Assembly: GCA_035624085.1 (NCBI GenBank)
Contig: DASPSE010000086.1
Location: forward strand, 1-34,693
Reading direction: 5' to 3'
Length of the DNA: 34,693 nucleotides
Source: JAFAGX01 sp035624085
Lineage (GTDB): Bacteria; Acidobacteriota; Terriglobia; Terriglobales; Acidobacteriaceae
Positions 8,376-15,553 of the stretch are shown here, in pieces (within the stretch, counting starts at the first letter, position 1; every line of letters begins with the position of its first letter). The notes under the pieces were generated by a model. The model saw only the letters and a list, made by a program, of their open reading frames with translations, was not told the DNA's origin and did not search any database. Position numbers and translations under genes: made by a program.

Positions 8376-8425
8376 AAAAAAATTCGGGGTCGGCAACGGT
8401 GACCCTAGTCTCCGTTCCCAACCCC
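8376..8425 (-). terminator. Intrinsic terminator for the Sel1-repeat gene
   Basis: On the minus strand a 14-nt stem forms between GGGGTTGGGAACGG (8425-8412) and CCGTTGCCGACCCC (8399-8386), with 12 of 14 pairs. It is followed after GAA by a run of seven Ts (8382-8376). It lies about 120 nt after the stop of the Sel1 gene. On the plus strand there is no T-run after the hairpin, so it is directional. Confidence 0.75.
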
Positions 8426-8485
8426 GTCTCCCAGGTTCTGTGGTAGGTGAGACGAGTATGGGTGAATGACGGAAGAGCGGCAAGA

Positions 8486-8511
8486 TTACCAAGGTCACTG
8501 TACCTTGGTAA
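8486..8511. repeat. Perfect 10-bp inverted repeat (TTACCAAGGT, 6-nt loop)
   Basis: TTACCAAGGT at 8486-8495 is exactly complementary to ACCTTGGTAA at 8502-8511, with a 6-nt loop. It lies between convergent genes, about 190 bp after the exported-protein gene and 33 bp after the Sel1 gene on the minus strand. No T-run follows on either side, so it may be an RNA-stabilising or processing hairpin or a protein-binding dyad rather than a classic terminator. Confidence 0.5.
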
Positions 8512-8543
8512 CCGGAGGCATCTTGCTGTCTGAATCGGAGAGT

Positions 8544-9587
8544 CTACGGTGCGTCATAAACGATGTGATCCAGAGTTTGGCTGCTCTCAGGGTCAAGCGG
8601 GTGTTCCTGGATCCACTTTGCCGCGAGGGACTGTCCCGCAGATATCTGGCTCTTGCTCATGTGAGCAATCAGGCTCTCAAAGAAGTCGCGCGCCTCGGGG
8701 TGTTTCTTAACACCAGCGATTGCTGCCCACTTGTACGCTTCAACCAGATCCTGCTGCACGCCTTTGCCCTCAGCGTACATGCCCGCTAAGCTGAGTTGAG
8801 CGCCGGGATGTCCTTGCTCAGCTGATTTCTCGTACCATTCTGCTGCCTTCTTGAGGTCAGGCGCAATGCCGACGCCTTGTTCGTAAACTCGAGCCAGACC
8901 GTACTCGCCCCACGCATCGCCATTTTCTGCCAGCGTTGAGCACCATTTAAGGGCGCCTTTGTAATCAGGGGGAGACACTAGCCCTTGCGCCGTCAACCGG
9001 CACACGTTGTACTGAGCTTCGTTGTATCCCATTGCGGCTGCTTTGTCGTACCACTTGAAAGCTTCGTTTAAGTCCTTTTCAGGACCGATTTCATACGTCA
9101 GTCCCATGGCGTTTATCGATCTCGGAACGTCGCCATGCGTAATTGCCAAGGAAATCCACTTTCTTGCAAGCGCTAGATTCTGCTCAATTCCCTCACCGTG
9201 CAAATAGCAGATTCCGAGGCTGTATTCGCCGTTCGGATTGCCCTGAGCAGCAGCTAGGCTGTACCAATGAACCGCTTGCTCCAAGTCCTTGTTGGTGCCA
9301 AAGCCTGTGACGTATAAGTACGCCAAGTCCACCTCAGCTCCGTTCAGTCCCTGTTTTGCTGCAAGCTGGAACCATTTGAACGCTTCCCGATAGTCCAGTC
9401 TTTCTTTGGCCTCGAGACCTAGTTGGTACTGTGCCCCGCTGTCGCCTGCCTCTGCTTTCTGTTGAAGTGACAGATGTGATCCGACCTTCGTCTCGTCTGG
9501 ACCGGATTCTAGTACCTGAGCCTGACAAAACGAGACCGCGATGACTAAGATCGCTGCTGTCCAGCAAGTCTCTGTTGGTGCCCTCAC
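8544..9587 (-). CDS. Exported Sel1/TPR-repeat protein
   Basis: The 347-residue product starts at GTG 9587, the only start in the frame after an upstream TAG. It has a signal peptide (AAILVIAVSFCQA, cleavage near residue 23). Tandem Sel1 repeats follow from about residue 45 to 300, recognised by repeated AEAGDSGAQYQLGL-type units such as LAAAQGNPNGEYSLG and SAEQGHPGAQLSLAG. At least seven units are visible. Sel1 proteins are periplasmic or surface scaffolds that bind partner proteins; the partner here is unknown. The start codon lies at the edge of a perfect 12-bp inverted repeat (9575-9610), and a terminator follows the gene. Confidence 0.85.
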   Translation of the reverse strand: MRAPTETCWTAAILVIAVSFCQAQVLESGPDETKVGSHLSLQQKAEAGDSGAQYQLGLEAKERLDYREAFKWFQLAAKQGLNGAEVDLAYLYVTGFGTNKDLEQAVHWYSLAAAQGNPNGEYSLGICYLHGEGIEQNLALARKWISLAITHGDVPRSINAMGLTYEIGPEKDLNEAFKWYDKAAAMGYNEAQYNVCRLTAQGLVSPPDYKGALKWCSTLAENGDAWGEYGLARVYEQGVGIAPDLKKAAEWYEKSAEQGHPGAQLSLAGMYAEGKGVQQDLVEAYKWAAIAGVKKHPEARDFFESLIAHMSKSQISAGQSLAAKWIQEHPLDPESSQTLDHIVYDAP

Positions 9588-9610
9588 AAGGCCATTCTTG
9601 AGGGCACCAA
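9575..9610 (-). promoter_or_regulatory. Perfect 12-bp inverted repeat over the GTG start of the Sel1 gene
   Basis: TTGGTGCCCTCA (9575-9586) is exactly complementary to TGAGGGCACCAA (9599-9610), with a 12-nt loop. On the mRNA the GTG start codon begins at the last loop base and continues into the stem, and the A/G-rich possible ribosome site is in the loop. Folding would affect translation. It could also be a DNA operator. Confidence 0.5.
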
Positions 9611-9757
9611 ATGGCTATGCAAGTTACGGTAGTTTTCCCGCTAGACACTCGTGTGCGCAATCGTTCCTGGCACGAATTCCAGCACGACTGACGTAATCAA
9701 GCGTTAGCGCTCAAAATCCAGCCGAGGTGGGCACAATTGCGATCTGCAATCAGCGGG

Positions 9758-10432
9758 CTACTTCGCCGAAACCAGGGAATGTGTGATGGCGTGAACCGAG
9801 AGCGCGATGCGGTTCTGGACTCCGACTTTGCGCATCAGCTTAGCCACGTGCGCTTTCACTGTGCGCTCTTCGATGCCCAGAGCGGCGCCGATCTCCTTGT
9901 TGGAGCGGCCAGCCACCAGCATCTCCAGAACTTCTTTTTCGCGATCGGTGAAGCTGACTCGGCCAGCGGGAAAAATACGCCCTGGAGCTGACGAGACTCG
10001 CTCAATAAACATGGAAAGCACGCGCCGCGGCGCCCACACTGAACCGTCGTTTACCACCCGGATAGCCTGCACAAACTCTACGGGTGAAGCAGCTTCATCC
10101 ACATAGCCTTTGGCGCCGGAAGCAATCGCCTTCAGAATGGTCTCTTCGTCAATGCCGGATCCGGTCACGATAATGCGCAGATCCGGGCGCGTGGCTTTCA
10201 AACTGGCCATCACGTCAAACAAATTCTGACCGTTGCGATTGCCCAACAGAACCAGGTCGATATTCTGCAGGACACTGATCTCCGCCAGCGAGGCGGAAAC
10301 GAGCTCAAAGTCCGGCTCGTTGTCGAAAAGGGCCCTGAATCCCACAAACCGCAAAGGGTCACTTTCCACGACCGCAATGCGGATGGGAGTTTTCTTTGCC
10401 AGTGCAGTTTTTGCGGCAGACGCAGATTTCAT
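9758..10432 (-). CDS. LuxR/NarL-type regulator with degenerate receiver domain
   Basis: The 224-residue product has a receiver-like domain (residues 16-130) and a C-terminal LuxR helix-turn-helix (residues 158-218, FTDREKEVLEMLVAGRSNKEIG). In the receiver, the position of the phospho-acceptor Asp (normally LLD after DLV) is Gly64 (DLVLLGN). The conserved Lys (GYLLK type) is replaced: GYVDEA, residues 109-114. Only the N-terminal acidic pocket (E23, D25) and T90 remain. It is therefore a pseudo-receiver, and control is probably not by phosphorylation. ATG 10432 has AGG 7 nt upstream. An in-frame TTG lies six bases earlier. It is divergent from the pilin-like gene. Confidence 0.85.
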   Translation of the reverse strand: MKSASAAKTALAKKTPIRIAVVESDPLRFVGFRALFDNEPDFELVSASLAEISVLQNIDLVLLGNRNGQNLFDVMASLKATRPDLRIIVTGSGIDEETILKAIASGAKGYVDEAASPVEFVQAIRVVNDGSVWAPRRVLSMFIERVSSAPGRIFPAGRVSFTDREKEVLEMLVAGRSNKEIGAALGIEERTVKAHVAKLMRKVGVQNRIALSVHAITHSLVSAK

Positions 10433-10556
10433 AGCCAACCTACAATGATAGATAGCCCTAGCATAGCGGCAGCGCCATCCGGCACAAAGCCCGTAACGCT
10501 GCCTGCAATTACGGGAGTAACATGGAAAGCATCCAAATCAAGAAGGGTTGAAAGCG

Positions 10557-10988
10557 ATGCAAATGCGCTGCTTACGAGTGGTTGTCAGGACGGCTGTTGT
10601 GATCACCGCCGCGTGCGCGATGGCTCAGACCCAGAACACGTACCAGCCGAAGTTTGCTGGCGACCCCGCTCGGTCTGAATCCGAGGCGGGCGCCTTGGGC
10701 TACGTGCGAACTGTGATCCGTGCGCAGAAGCTATACGAAAAGAAAAATAACAAATACGCAACCTCTCTCTCAGACCTGGTTCACACGGGCAATTTCACAC
10801 GCCGCATGACGAACACCGATCGCGGCGACTATGCCGTCAGTTTTCGTTCTCGTAAGGACGGCTATGAGCTGACTCTCACTCCCAGGCAGCAGGATGCCGA
10901 GCATCGTTCGTTCTATGCCAATGAAGATGGTGCGATTCGTGCAGACGAGACGAAGACGGCAGACGAGGATTCGCCGAAGGTGAAGTGA
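10557..10988 (+). CDS. Exported pilin-like (type IV pilin/T2SS pseudopilin-like) protein
   Basis: The 143-residue product has a hydrophobic N-terminal segment ending in AMAQ, which looks like a Sec signal peptide. A helix follows (GALGYVRTVIRAQKLYEKKNNKYA). The body has the pattern LSDLV...YAVSFRSRKDGYELTLTPRQ...SFYANEDGAIR, which resembles the C-terminal beta region of pilin-like G/H proteins common in acidobacteria. No prepilin GFTLIE site is present, so it is not a standard pilin. The start is ATG 10557 with AAGGG about 9 nt upstream. An upstream TTG (10548) overlaps the Shine-Dalgarno and is less likely. The C-terminal tail is rich in Asp, Glu and Lys. Confidence 0.7.
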   Translation: MQMRCLRVVVRTAVVITAACAMAQTQNTYQPKFAGDPARSESEAGALGYVRTVIRAQKLYEKKNNKYATSLSDLVHTGNFTRRMTNTDRGDYAVSFRSRKDGYELTLTPRQQDAEHRSFYANEDGAIRADETKTADEDSPKVK

Positions 10989-11000
10989 GCGAACGACGCC

Positions 11001-11711
11001 TTATCCTGACCCTTGCCGGATTTCCGCGGCTTTCCCGTCACGATACGTTATGTTCAGGGGCTTGCCTCCATTTGGGTAATTCACCGTTTTCACCTCGGCA
11101 TCGTTGGAGCGCTCAGGAATGCCCATCCCAATCGCAAAATCCGCCTGCAGTTCGCTCATTCCGGGTTTCACTTGATGTTCACCGATAGCCTGCCAAATTT
11201 CGGGAGGCCAATGCTTGTACAGTTCGTGCGGATCCTGAATATAGAGCATTTCGTCGGAATAGATCTGATAATTGCCTTGTTTCAGTGAACCGATGGGAAA
11301 AGCGCAGGTCTTGCCATCTTTTTCGAAAACCGCCAGCACCTGCCGCTGGTCCGGTGCCCCTGGAGTGCGATCGGTTACAACGTCCTCAATCTGCAGCTTC
11401 TCGATGGGCAGGAGCTGACCGGCCTCACGCGAGAAATCCGCGTGATGGTTTGTGTAGGGGTAGTAAGTGTAGCGATAGCCTTCCTTCACCCACACTGGCT
11501 GCAGGGTCAACTGCCGAGCCGATTTGAGATCGTAAGGGTATAGCTTCTTGGGGATTACGTAATAGTCGGGATCCAGCGGTTTGGCTTGCTGACGAGCTTG
11601 CTCGATCCTGGCGGATTGGCGCTCGTAAAATATGTAGGCTGTGCGAGTACCCGCCACCAGGATGGCGAGGGCGAGCACGAACTGTACCTTCTGCTTAACT
11701 TCAGGGCTCAT
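11001..11711 (-). CDS. Membrane-anchored protein of unknown function
   Basis: The 236-residue product has one N-terminal membrane helix (residues 9-27, VQFVLALAILVAGTRTAYI) and a soluble, mostly beta and Tyr-rich domain outside it. The domain contains GYRYTYYPYTNHH and a C-terminal VNYPNGGKPLNITYRDGKAAEIRQG segment. I do not recognise the family. The gene starts 21 bp after the small membrane gene on the same strand, so the two are probably cotranscribed. It converges with the pilin-like gene, whose stop is 12 bp away. Confidence 0.7.
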   Translation of the reverse strand: MSPEVKQKVQFVLALAILVAGTRTAYIFYERQSARIEQARQQAKPLDPDYYVIPKKLYPYDLKSARQLTLQPVWVKEGYRYTYYPYTNHHADFSREAGQLLPIEKLQIEDVVTDRTPGAPDQRQVLAVFEKDGKTCAFPIGSLKQGNYQIYSDEMLYIQDPHELYKHWPPEIWQAIGEHQVKPGMSELQADFAIGMGIPERSNDAEVKTVNYPNGGKPLNITYRDGKAAEIRQGSG

Positions 11712-11732
11712 GGGCTCAGATCGGGCCGCACA

Positions 11733-12014
11733 TCAGGAATGGAGAAGCGACTCATACCATGCCGAGCCGCGGTTTTCCGCTGCCTTCGCCAGCCGCTCGC
11801 CAACGCGTAACGCCGCGTCCAGAAACGTGGTTCCTCGTTCGACATACTCCGGGAGCTTCTCCCGGAACTCGGCGAACTTCTCGGGATATTCCGACGCCAG
11901 CGTCGCCAAGCCAACCCCTGCGAGGATTATGCCCGGCGCTGGTTTTCTCTTCAAGAACATAACCACGGCCGCTGCCGCCGAGCCGGCTAACAGCGCCCGC
12001 TTCCAGTTTGCCAA
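11733..12014 (-). CDS. Small membrane protein of unknown function
   Basis: The product is about 93 residues. It starts with a hydrophobic stretch (RALLAGSAAAAVVMFLKRKPAPGIILAGVGLATLA), two likely membrane helices. A helical charged tail follows (EYPEKFAEFREKLPEYVERG). I chose TTG 12014 because GGAGG lies 5 nt upstream of it. The TTG at 12026 lies just before that Shine-Dalgarno. The gene is divergent from the P1 peptidase and is followed closely by another membrane-anchored gene. No known function. Confidence 0.6.
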   Translation of the reverse strand: MANWKRALLAGSAAAAVVMFLKRKPAPGIILAGVGLATLASEYPEKFAEFREKLPEYVERGTTFLDAALRVGERLAKAAENRGSAWYESLLHS

Positions 12015-12061
12015 TGCGCCCTCCAATGACTTCAGCTAGTCTTCGAAAACAATACTTTATA

Positions 12062-12075
12062 CTCTCCCGGGAGAG
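12062..12075. promoter_or_regulatory. 14-bp perfect palindrome CTCTCCCGGGAGAG over the P1 peptidase ribosome site
   Basis: The palindrome is 5 nt before the ATG at 12081. Its right half (GGGAGAG) is the Shine-Dalgarno of the peptidase. The dyad could be an operator or an RNA hairpin that hides the ribosome site. TATACT at 12057-12062, next to it, is a possible -10 box. Confidence 0.3.
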
Positions 12076-12080
12076 CTTTG

Positions 12081-13238
12081 ATGCCTAGAACTCGCAGGGT
12101 GATCAGCATTTGTGCTGTAGTTTTTTCACTGTGTGTTGTGTTTGCAATGGGGCAGAGCAAGCCGCGTGCCCGCGATCTGGGCGTGCCGTTTGATGGCAAT
12201 CCTGGCACACTCAACGCTATTACGGACATAAAGGGCGTTGAGGTCGGGCATACCACTTTAATTTCGGGCAGTGGAGCGCTGAAGGTCGGCCTTGGCCCAG
12301 TGCGTACCGGAGTCACCGCCATTCTGCCTCGCGGAAAGGAGTCGAAAGATTCAGTCTTCGCGGCATGGTTCACGCTCAACGGCAATGGTGAGATGACCGG
12401 AACCACCTGGGTCGAGGATTCCGGATTTCTCGAGGGACCGGTGATGATCACAAACACCCACAGCGTGGGCGTGGTGCGAGATGCGGTGATTGCGTGGAGG
12501 GTGAAGCATGGGCAACCCGATATGGAAGGCTACTGGTGGTCGCTGCCCGTGGTAGCGGAGACCTGGGACGGGTATCTCAACGACATTAACGGCTTTCACG
12601 TCAAGCCCGAAGATGCCTTCCACGCCCTCGACTCCGCTCACGGTGGGCCGGTCGAGGAAGGCAACGTGGGCGGCGGTACGGGGATGATCTGCAATGAATT
12701 CAAGGGCGGAATTGGCACGTCCTCGCGCGTGCTGGACGAGAAGCACGGCGGCTACACTGTCGGCGTGCTGGTGCAATGCAACTATGGGCGGCGGGACCAA
12801 CTGCGCATTGCCGGGGTACCCGTCGGACACGAGATTCCCGGCCATGTTTATGATGACGACACAGGTTCAATCATTGTTGTGGTGGCGACTGACGCTCCGT
12901 TGATTCCGACTCAATTAAAGCGGATAGCCAGGCGCGTGTCGCTTGGGCTGGGCAGAGACGGAAGTTATTCCGGCGACGGTTCCGGCGACATTTTCATCGC
13001 ATTTTCTACTGCGAATCCGGGTGCGGGAGGCTCCAAGGGGCTGCACCCCATCACCATGCTTCCGAACGAACAGCTTGATCCGCTTTTTCTGGCGACGGTC
13101 CAAGCTACCGAAGAAGCGGTGATCAATGCGATGGTCGCGGCGGAAACTATGACCGGCATCGATAACCACACGGTCCCGGCGTTGCCTCATGATCGTCTGC
13201 GAGAAGTGCTGAAGAAATACAATCGGCTGACAAAGTGA
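12081..13238 (+). CDS. P1/S58 family peptidase (DmpA-like L-aminopeptidase/D-esterase)
   Basis: The 385-residue product has a signal peptide (about residues 1-25). The body has the family pattern ARDLGVPFDGNPGTLNAITDIKGVEVGHTTL. It also has the central GNVGGGTGMICNEFKGGIGTSSR region around residues 195-215. In DmpA-type enzymes a Ser/Thr in or near this region is the auto-cleavage site and N-terminal nucleophile of the beta chain. Family members are aminopeptidases with L- or D-specificity. An export signal suggests periplasmic action. The start is ATG 12081 with GGGAG 7 nt upstream; the TTG three bases earlier is less likely. Confidence 0.88.
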   Translation: MPRTRRVISICAVVFSLCVVFAMGQSKPRARDLGVPFDGNPGTLNAITDIKGVEVGHTTLISGSGALKVGLGPVRTGVTAILPRGKESKDSVFAAWFTLNGNGEMTGTTWVEDSGFLEGPVMITNTHSVGVVRDAVIAWRVKHGQPDMEGYWWSLPVVAETWDGYLNDINGFHVKPEDAFHALDSAHGGPVEEGNVGGGTGMICNEFKGGIGTSSRVLDEKHGGYTVGVLVQCNYGRRDQLRIAGVPVGHEIPGHVYDDDTGSIIVVVATDAPLIPTQLKRIARRVSLGLGRDGSYSGDGSGDIFIAFSTANPGAGGSKGLHPITMLPNEQLDPLFLATVQATEEAVINAMVAAETMTGIDNHTVPALPHDRLREVLKKYNRLTK

Positions 13239-13364
13239 ATCTCGGTTGCCCCACAACTTGCGGTTTTCGAAGGGTGGGAGGACGTTTCCGAATGTCTTAT
13301 GGGAGGCGGTAAGATATTTGCGTGCGCAAGTTGCAGCAGCCGAGACTGGCTCTGGAATTGCTGA

Positions 13365-13793
13365 TTGAAGAATGTGAATACGGTTGCGACTCAGCAGTAC
13401 ATTGAGAAGGCAGACCACCTTTTGCAGGGTATGAAGCTGCTCTTCGACGATGTATCGGCCTATCGGACCGGGGTTGGTCTGCTGGCGATCCACAGCGCGA
13501 TCTCTTTAAGCGACGCAATCAAGGTCGGACTCACGGGCAAGAGAGGAAAATATCAGGATCACACTCAAGCCGCCGACGAACTTGACAGGTTATGCGCGGC
13601 CAACAACGTCTCGAACACACAAGGAGTGAGCCACTTAGCGTGGCTGCTAGGAAAGAAAAACAGTGTGGCGTACCAGCCCAGTCGCTTCGACGATAAATCC
13701 GTTCGGCTTGCTGTCGAGAAAGCGGAGCGGTTCAATGTCTGGGCCTACAATAACTTCAAGGAGATCCTCCGTGGCGATCAAGCCAGTGCTTAG
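13365..13793 (+). CDS. HEPN-like helical protein (first gene of overlapping pair)
   Basis: The 142-residue product is all-helical. YIEKADHLLQGMKLLFDDV is the first helix, then AYRTGVGLLAIHSAISLSDAI is the second, with the small-residue AIHSAISLSDAI pattern seen in HEPN domains. Near the C-terminus KKNSVAY is followed by SVRLAVEKAERFNVWAYNNF, like the final HEPN helices (RNxxxH/Y type). The Arg and His expected of an active RNase are replaced by Lys and Tyr here, so activity may be lost. A TGA lies directly before TTG 13365. GTG 13374 is an alternative start. It overlaps the next gene by 23 bp. The family call is pattern-based and needs a profile search. Confidence 0.65.
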   Translation: MKNVNTVATQQYIEKADHLLQGMKLLFDDVSAYRTGVGLLAIHSAISLSDAIKVGLTGKRGKYQDHTQAADELDRLCAANNVSNTQGVSHLAWLLGKKNSVAYQPSRFDDKSVRLAVEKAERFNVWAYNNFKEILRGDQASA

Positions 13794-14262
13794 CCCCGAG
13801 CAGCAACACGGTCGGGCAAAGAATGCGGTGGCCGACTTCTTGTCCAGTCAGTTGATCGTGCCGAAAATTTTCTTTGACGCTCACTGGCCAAGCCGCCGAG
13901 ATCGCGTGGATGTATTGGCTGTTGACCGTTCGGGCACGGGGGAAGTCCACGTAGTCGAGGTCAAGCAGGGAAGGGACCTGAAGGCGTCGGATGCGGTTGC
14001 GCGCCTTATGCAGATCCCCGCGCACTTTCGCTATCTGGCTCTTTTTGACAACCCCAAGAACCTTCGCCCCCGTAGCGACATGCTCTTCTCCCAGGACGGC
14101 ATAGGAAGGATCGGAATTATTGAGGTGAGGGAGGACCCTATCGGCAACCTTACTGCAAGGATTTCAGTGCAACCAGAGCGCTTCAAGCTGGATTCTTCGG
14201 TCTACAAGATGGTCGACCGCTTTACGTCGAGTTATCCGGCAAATCTTGAGGTCCGACCTTAG
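13771..14262 (+). CDS. PD-(D/E)XK-like nuclease-fold protein (second gene of overlapping pair)
   Basis: The 163-residue product from GTG 13771 has a strand-Asp (VDVLAVD, D47), a 15-residue gap and E63-V64-K65 in VHVVEVKQG. This is the D-x(n)-(E/D)xK layout of restriction-endonuclease-fold enzymes. A later IGRIGIIEVRED could be the following core strand. The start is decided by AAGGAG 7 nt upstream, which lies inside the HEPN-like gene; the overlap of 23 bp suggests translational coupling. The stop TAG shares a base with a possible GTG start of dus (14262). No similarity to a named nuclease is recognised. It could be a defence, toxin or DNA-repair part. Confidence 0.65.
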   Translation: MAIKPVLSPEQQHGRAKNAVADFLSSQLIVPKIFFDAHWPSRRDRVDVLAVDRSGTGEVHVVEVKQGRDLKASDAVARLMQIPAHFRYLALFDNPKNLRPRSDMLFSQDGIGRIGIIEVREDPIGNLTARISVQPERFKLDSSVYKMVDRFTSSYPANLEVRP

Positions 14263-14318
14263 TGCGTAAATTCTGGGACAATGCGGAAGGTTCGGTGGGT
14301 GCTGGCGATATACAGGAA

Positions 14319-15476
14319 ATGGTTCCGGTTGCTTCTCGCCTCACGCTGGGCAATGTACAGATCACTCCTGCCACCGTGCTCGCTCCCATGGCTGGCGTCA
14401 CCGACACCGTCTTCCGCCGCTTCATTCGTAACCTCGGCGGCTGCGGGCTGATCATGACGGAATTCACTTCGGCAGACGGAGTGCTGCGTGCCAAAGACAA
14501 AAAGGCCAAGCGATACCTGCATTTCTACGAGGATGAACACCCGATTTCCGCGCAGCTTTTCGGAAGCGATCCGCAGGTGATGGCTGAAGCCGGCAGAATG
14601 GTCGAAGGCCTCGGCTTCGATCTGGTCGATTTGAATCTGGGCTGCCCGGCGAAAAAAGTAGTGAAGTGCAATGGCGGATCCGGCTTGCTGCGCGATCTGC
14701 CGGCGATCCGCCGAATTTTTGAAGCAGTTCGGGCCGCAGTAAAGATACCCTTCACGGTGAAATTCCGCGCGGGCTGGAATGACCGGGAGATCGTGGGTGT
14801 GGAACTGGCCAAAATGGCCGAGGATTGCGGCCTGTGTGCCGTGGCTCTGCACGCCCGCACGCGCGAGCAGGGCTACAGCGGCCAAGCACGTTGGGAGTGG
14901 ATCGGCGCGGTAAAGGACGCAGTGAAGATCCCCGTGATTGGCAACGGTGACATCCGCACACCGGAAGATGCCTGTGCCATGGTCGCGGAAACCGGCTGCG
15001 ATGCTGTCATGATTGGCCGCACTGCGCCGTCGAACCCGTGGATCTTCCGCCAGATTCAGCAATATTGCGCGTATGCCCGCGTAGGGGCGGACGTCCTCGT
15101 CCGCCCTCCTTTTTCTAATTGTCATCAGGAGCCTTCCTTCGGCGACGAAGGACCTGGGCGCGCCGCGCGAAGCCTTCGTGTTTTTTGCGAGGGCAATAAC
15201 CGTGCGTCTGGCGCGCTTCCTTATGACGAACCTACCGAAGCCGATCGCTACCAGATGATCCGCACCTACTTCCATATGCTGATCGAAGAAGAACTCCCCG
15301 ATGCGGTGGGAAAGATGAAACAGTTCGCCTCGTGGTTCACCCATGGCGTGCCCGGCGGAGCGTCTCTGCGCAAGGCGATTTACGAATCGAAGAGCGCGCC
15401 GGAGATTCTGGCGAAAGTAGAAGAATTCTTCGAGGCAAAGCTGTGTAGCGCGGGTGCCTTCGCACGCGAAGATTAG
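14319..15476 (+). CDS. dusB: tRNA-dihydrouridine synthase (DusB type) with in-frame repeat insertion
   Basis: The product has the Dus hallmarks: LAPMAGVTDTVFRRFIR, DLNLGCPAKKV with the active-site Cys, KFRAGW, LHARTREQGYSG, and VIGNGDI/DAVMIGRTAPSNPWIF for FMN binding. The enzyme reduces uridine to dihydrouridine in tRNA. Between PWIFRQIQQYCAYAR and YDEPTEADRY there are about 45 extra residues encoded by 15081-15222, a palindrome plus a dispersed repeat that stays in frame. The insertion falls in the linker between the TIM-barrel and the C-terminal helical domain. GTG 14262 (touching the previous stop) would add 19 residues that do not look family-like. ATG 14319 is preferred, though its AGGA is only 2 nt away. 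Confidence 0.88.
   Translation: MVPVASRLTLGNVQITPATVLAPMAGVTDTVFRRFIRNLGGCGLIMTEFTSADGVLRAKDKKAKRYLHFYEDEHPISAQLFGSDPQVMAEAGRMVEGLGFDLVDLNLGCPAKKVVKCNGGSGLLRDLPAIRRIFEAVRAAVKIPFTVKFRAGWNDREIVGVELAKMAEDCGLCAVALHARTREQGYSGQARWEWIGAVKDAVKIPVIGNGDIRTPEDACAMVAETGCDAVMIGRTAPSNPWIFRQIQQYCAYARVGADVLVRPPFSNCHQEPSFGDEGPGRAARSLRVFCEGNNRASGALPYDEPTEADRYQMIRTYFHMLIEEELPDAVGKMKQFASWFTHGVPGGASLRKAIYESKSAPEILAKVEEFFEAKLCSAGAFARED
15081..15222 (+). repeat. Palindrome plus copy B of the ~110-bp repeat, inside dusB
   Basis: First comes a perfect 9-bp stem GGGCGGACG/CGTCCGCCC (15085-15093 with 15098-15106, loop TCCT). Copy B follows (15118-15222), with the 7-bp hairpin TCCTTCG/CGAAGGA (15135-15152). Copy B shares ordered blocks with 3150-3262 on the minus strand. 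No stop codon arises in the dus frame. Confidence 0.75.
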
Positions 15477-15483
15477 GATCAGG

Positions 15484-15538
15484 AAGACTTGCCGAGCTGT
15501 GCTGCCCTGGACCCTTCAACTCCGCTCAGGGCAGTCTT
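15484..15538. repeat. Nested inverted repeat between convergent dusB and MBL-fold gene
   Basis: CTGCCCTG (15502-15509) pairs exactly with CAGGGCAG (15527-15534). An outer AAGACT/AGTCTT pair encloses it (15484-15489 and 15533-15538), sharing two bases with the inner arm. The loop holds acccttcaactccgct, a common bacterial intergenic repeat word. It lies between convergent genes and may aid termination, but no T-run is seen. Confidence 0.45.
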
Positions 15539-15553
15539 GCGACACGCCCGTCC

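Noticed and set aside
13322..13408. 28-codon frame before the HEPN-like gene
   Set aside because: It starts at GTG 13322 and overlaps the next gene out of frame. It has no Shine-Dalgarno or recognisable motif, so it is likely chance.
14259..15344. 361-codon open frame on the minus strand opposite dusB
   Set aside because: It lies fully inside a gene with clear Dus motifs. The product has low-complexity His/Arg/Ala composition and no recognisable domain, as expected from antisense of GC-rich coding DNA.
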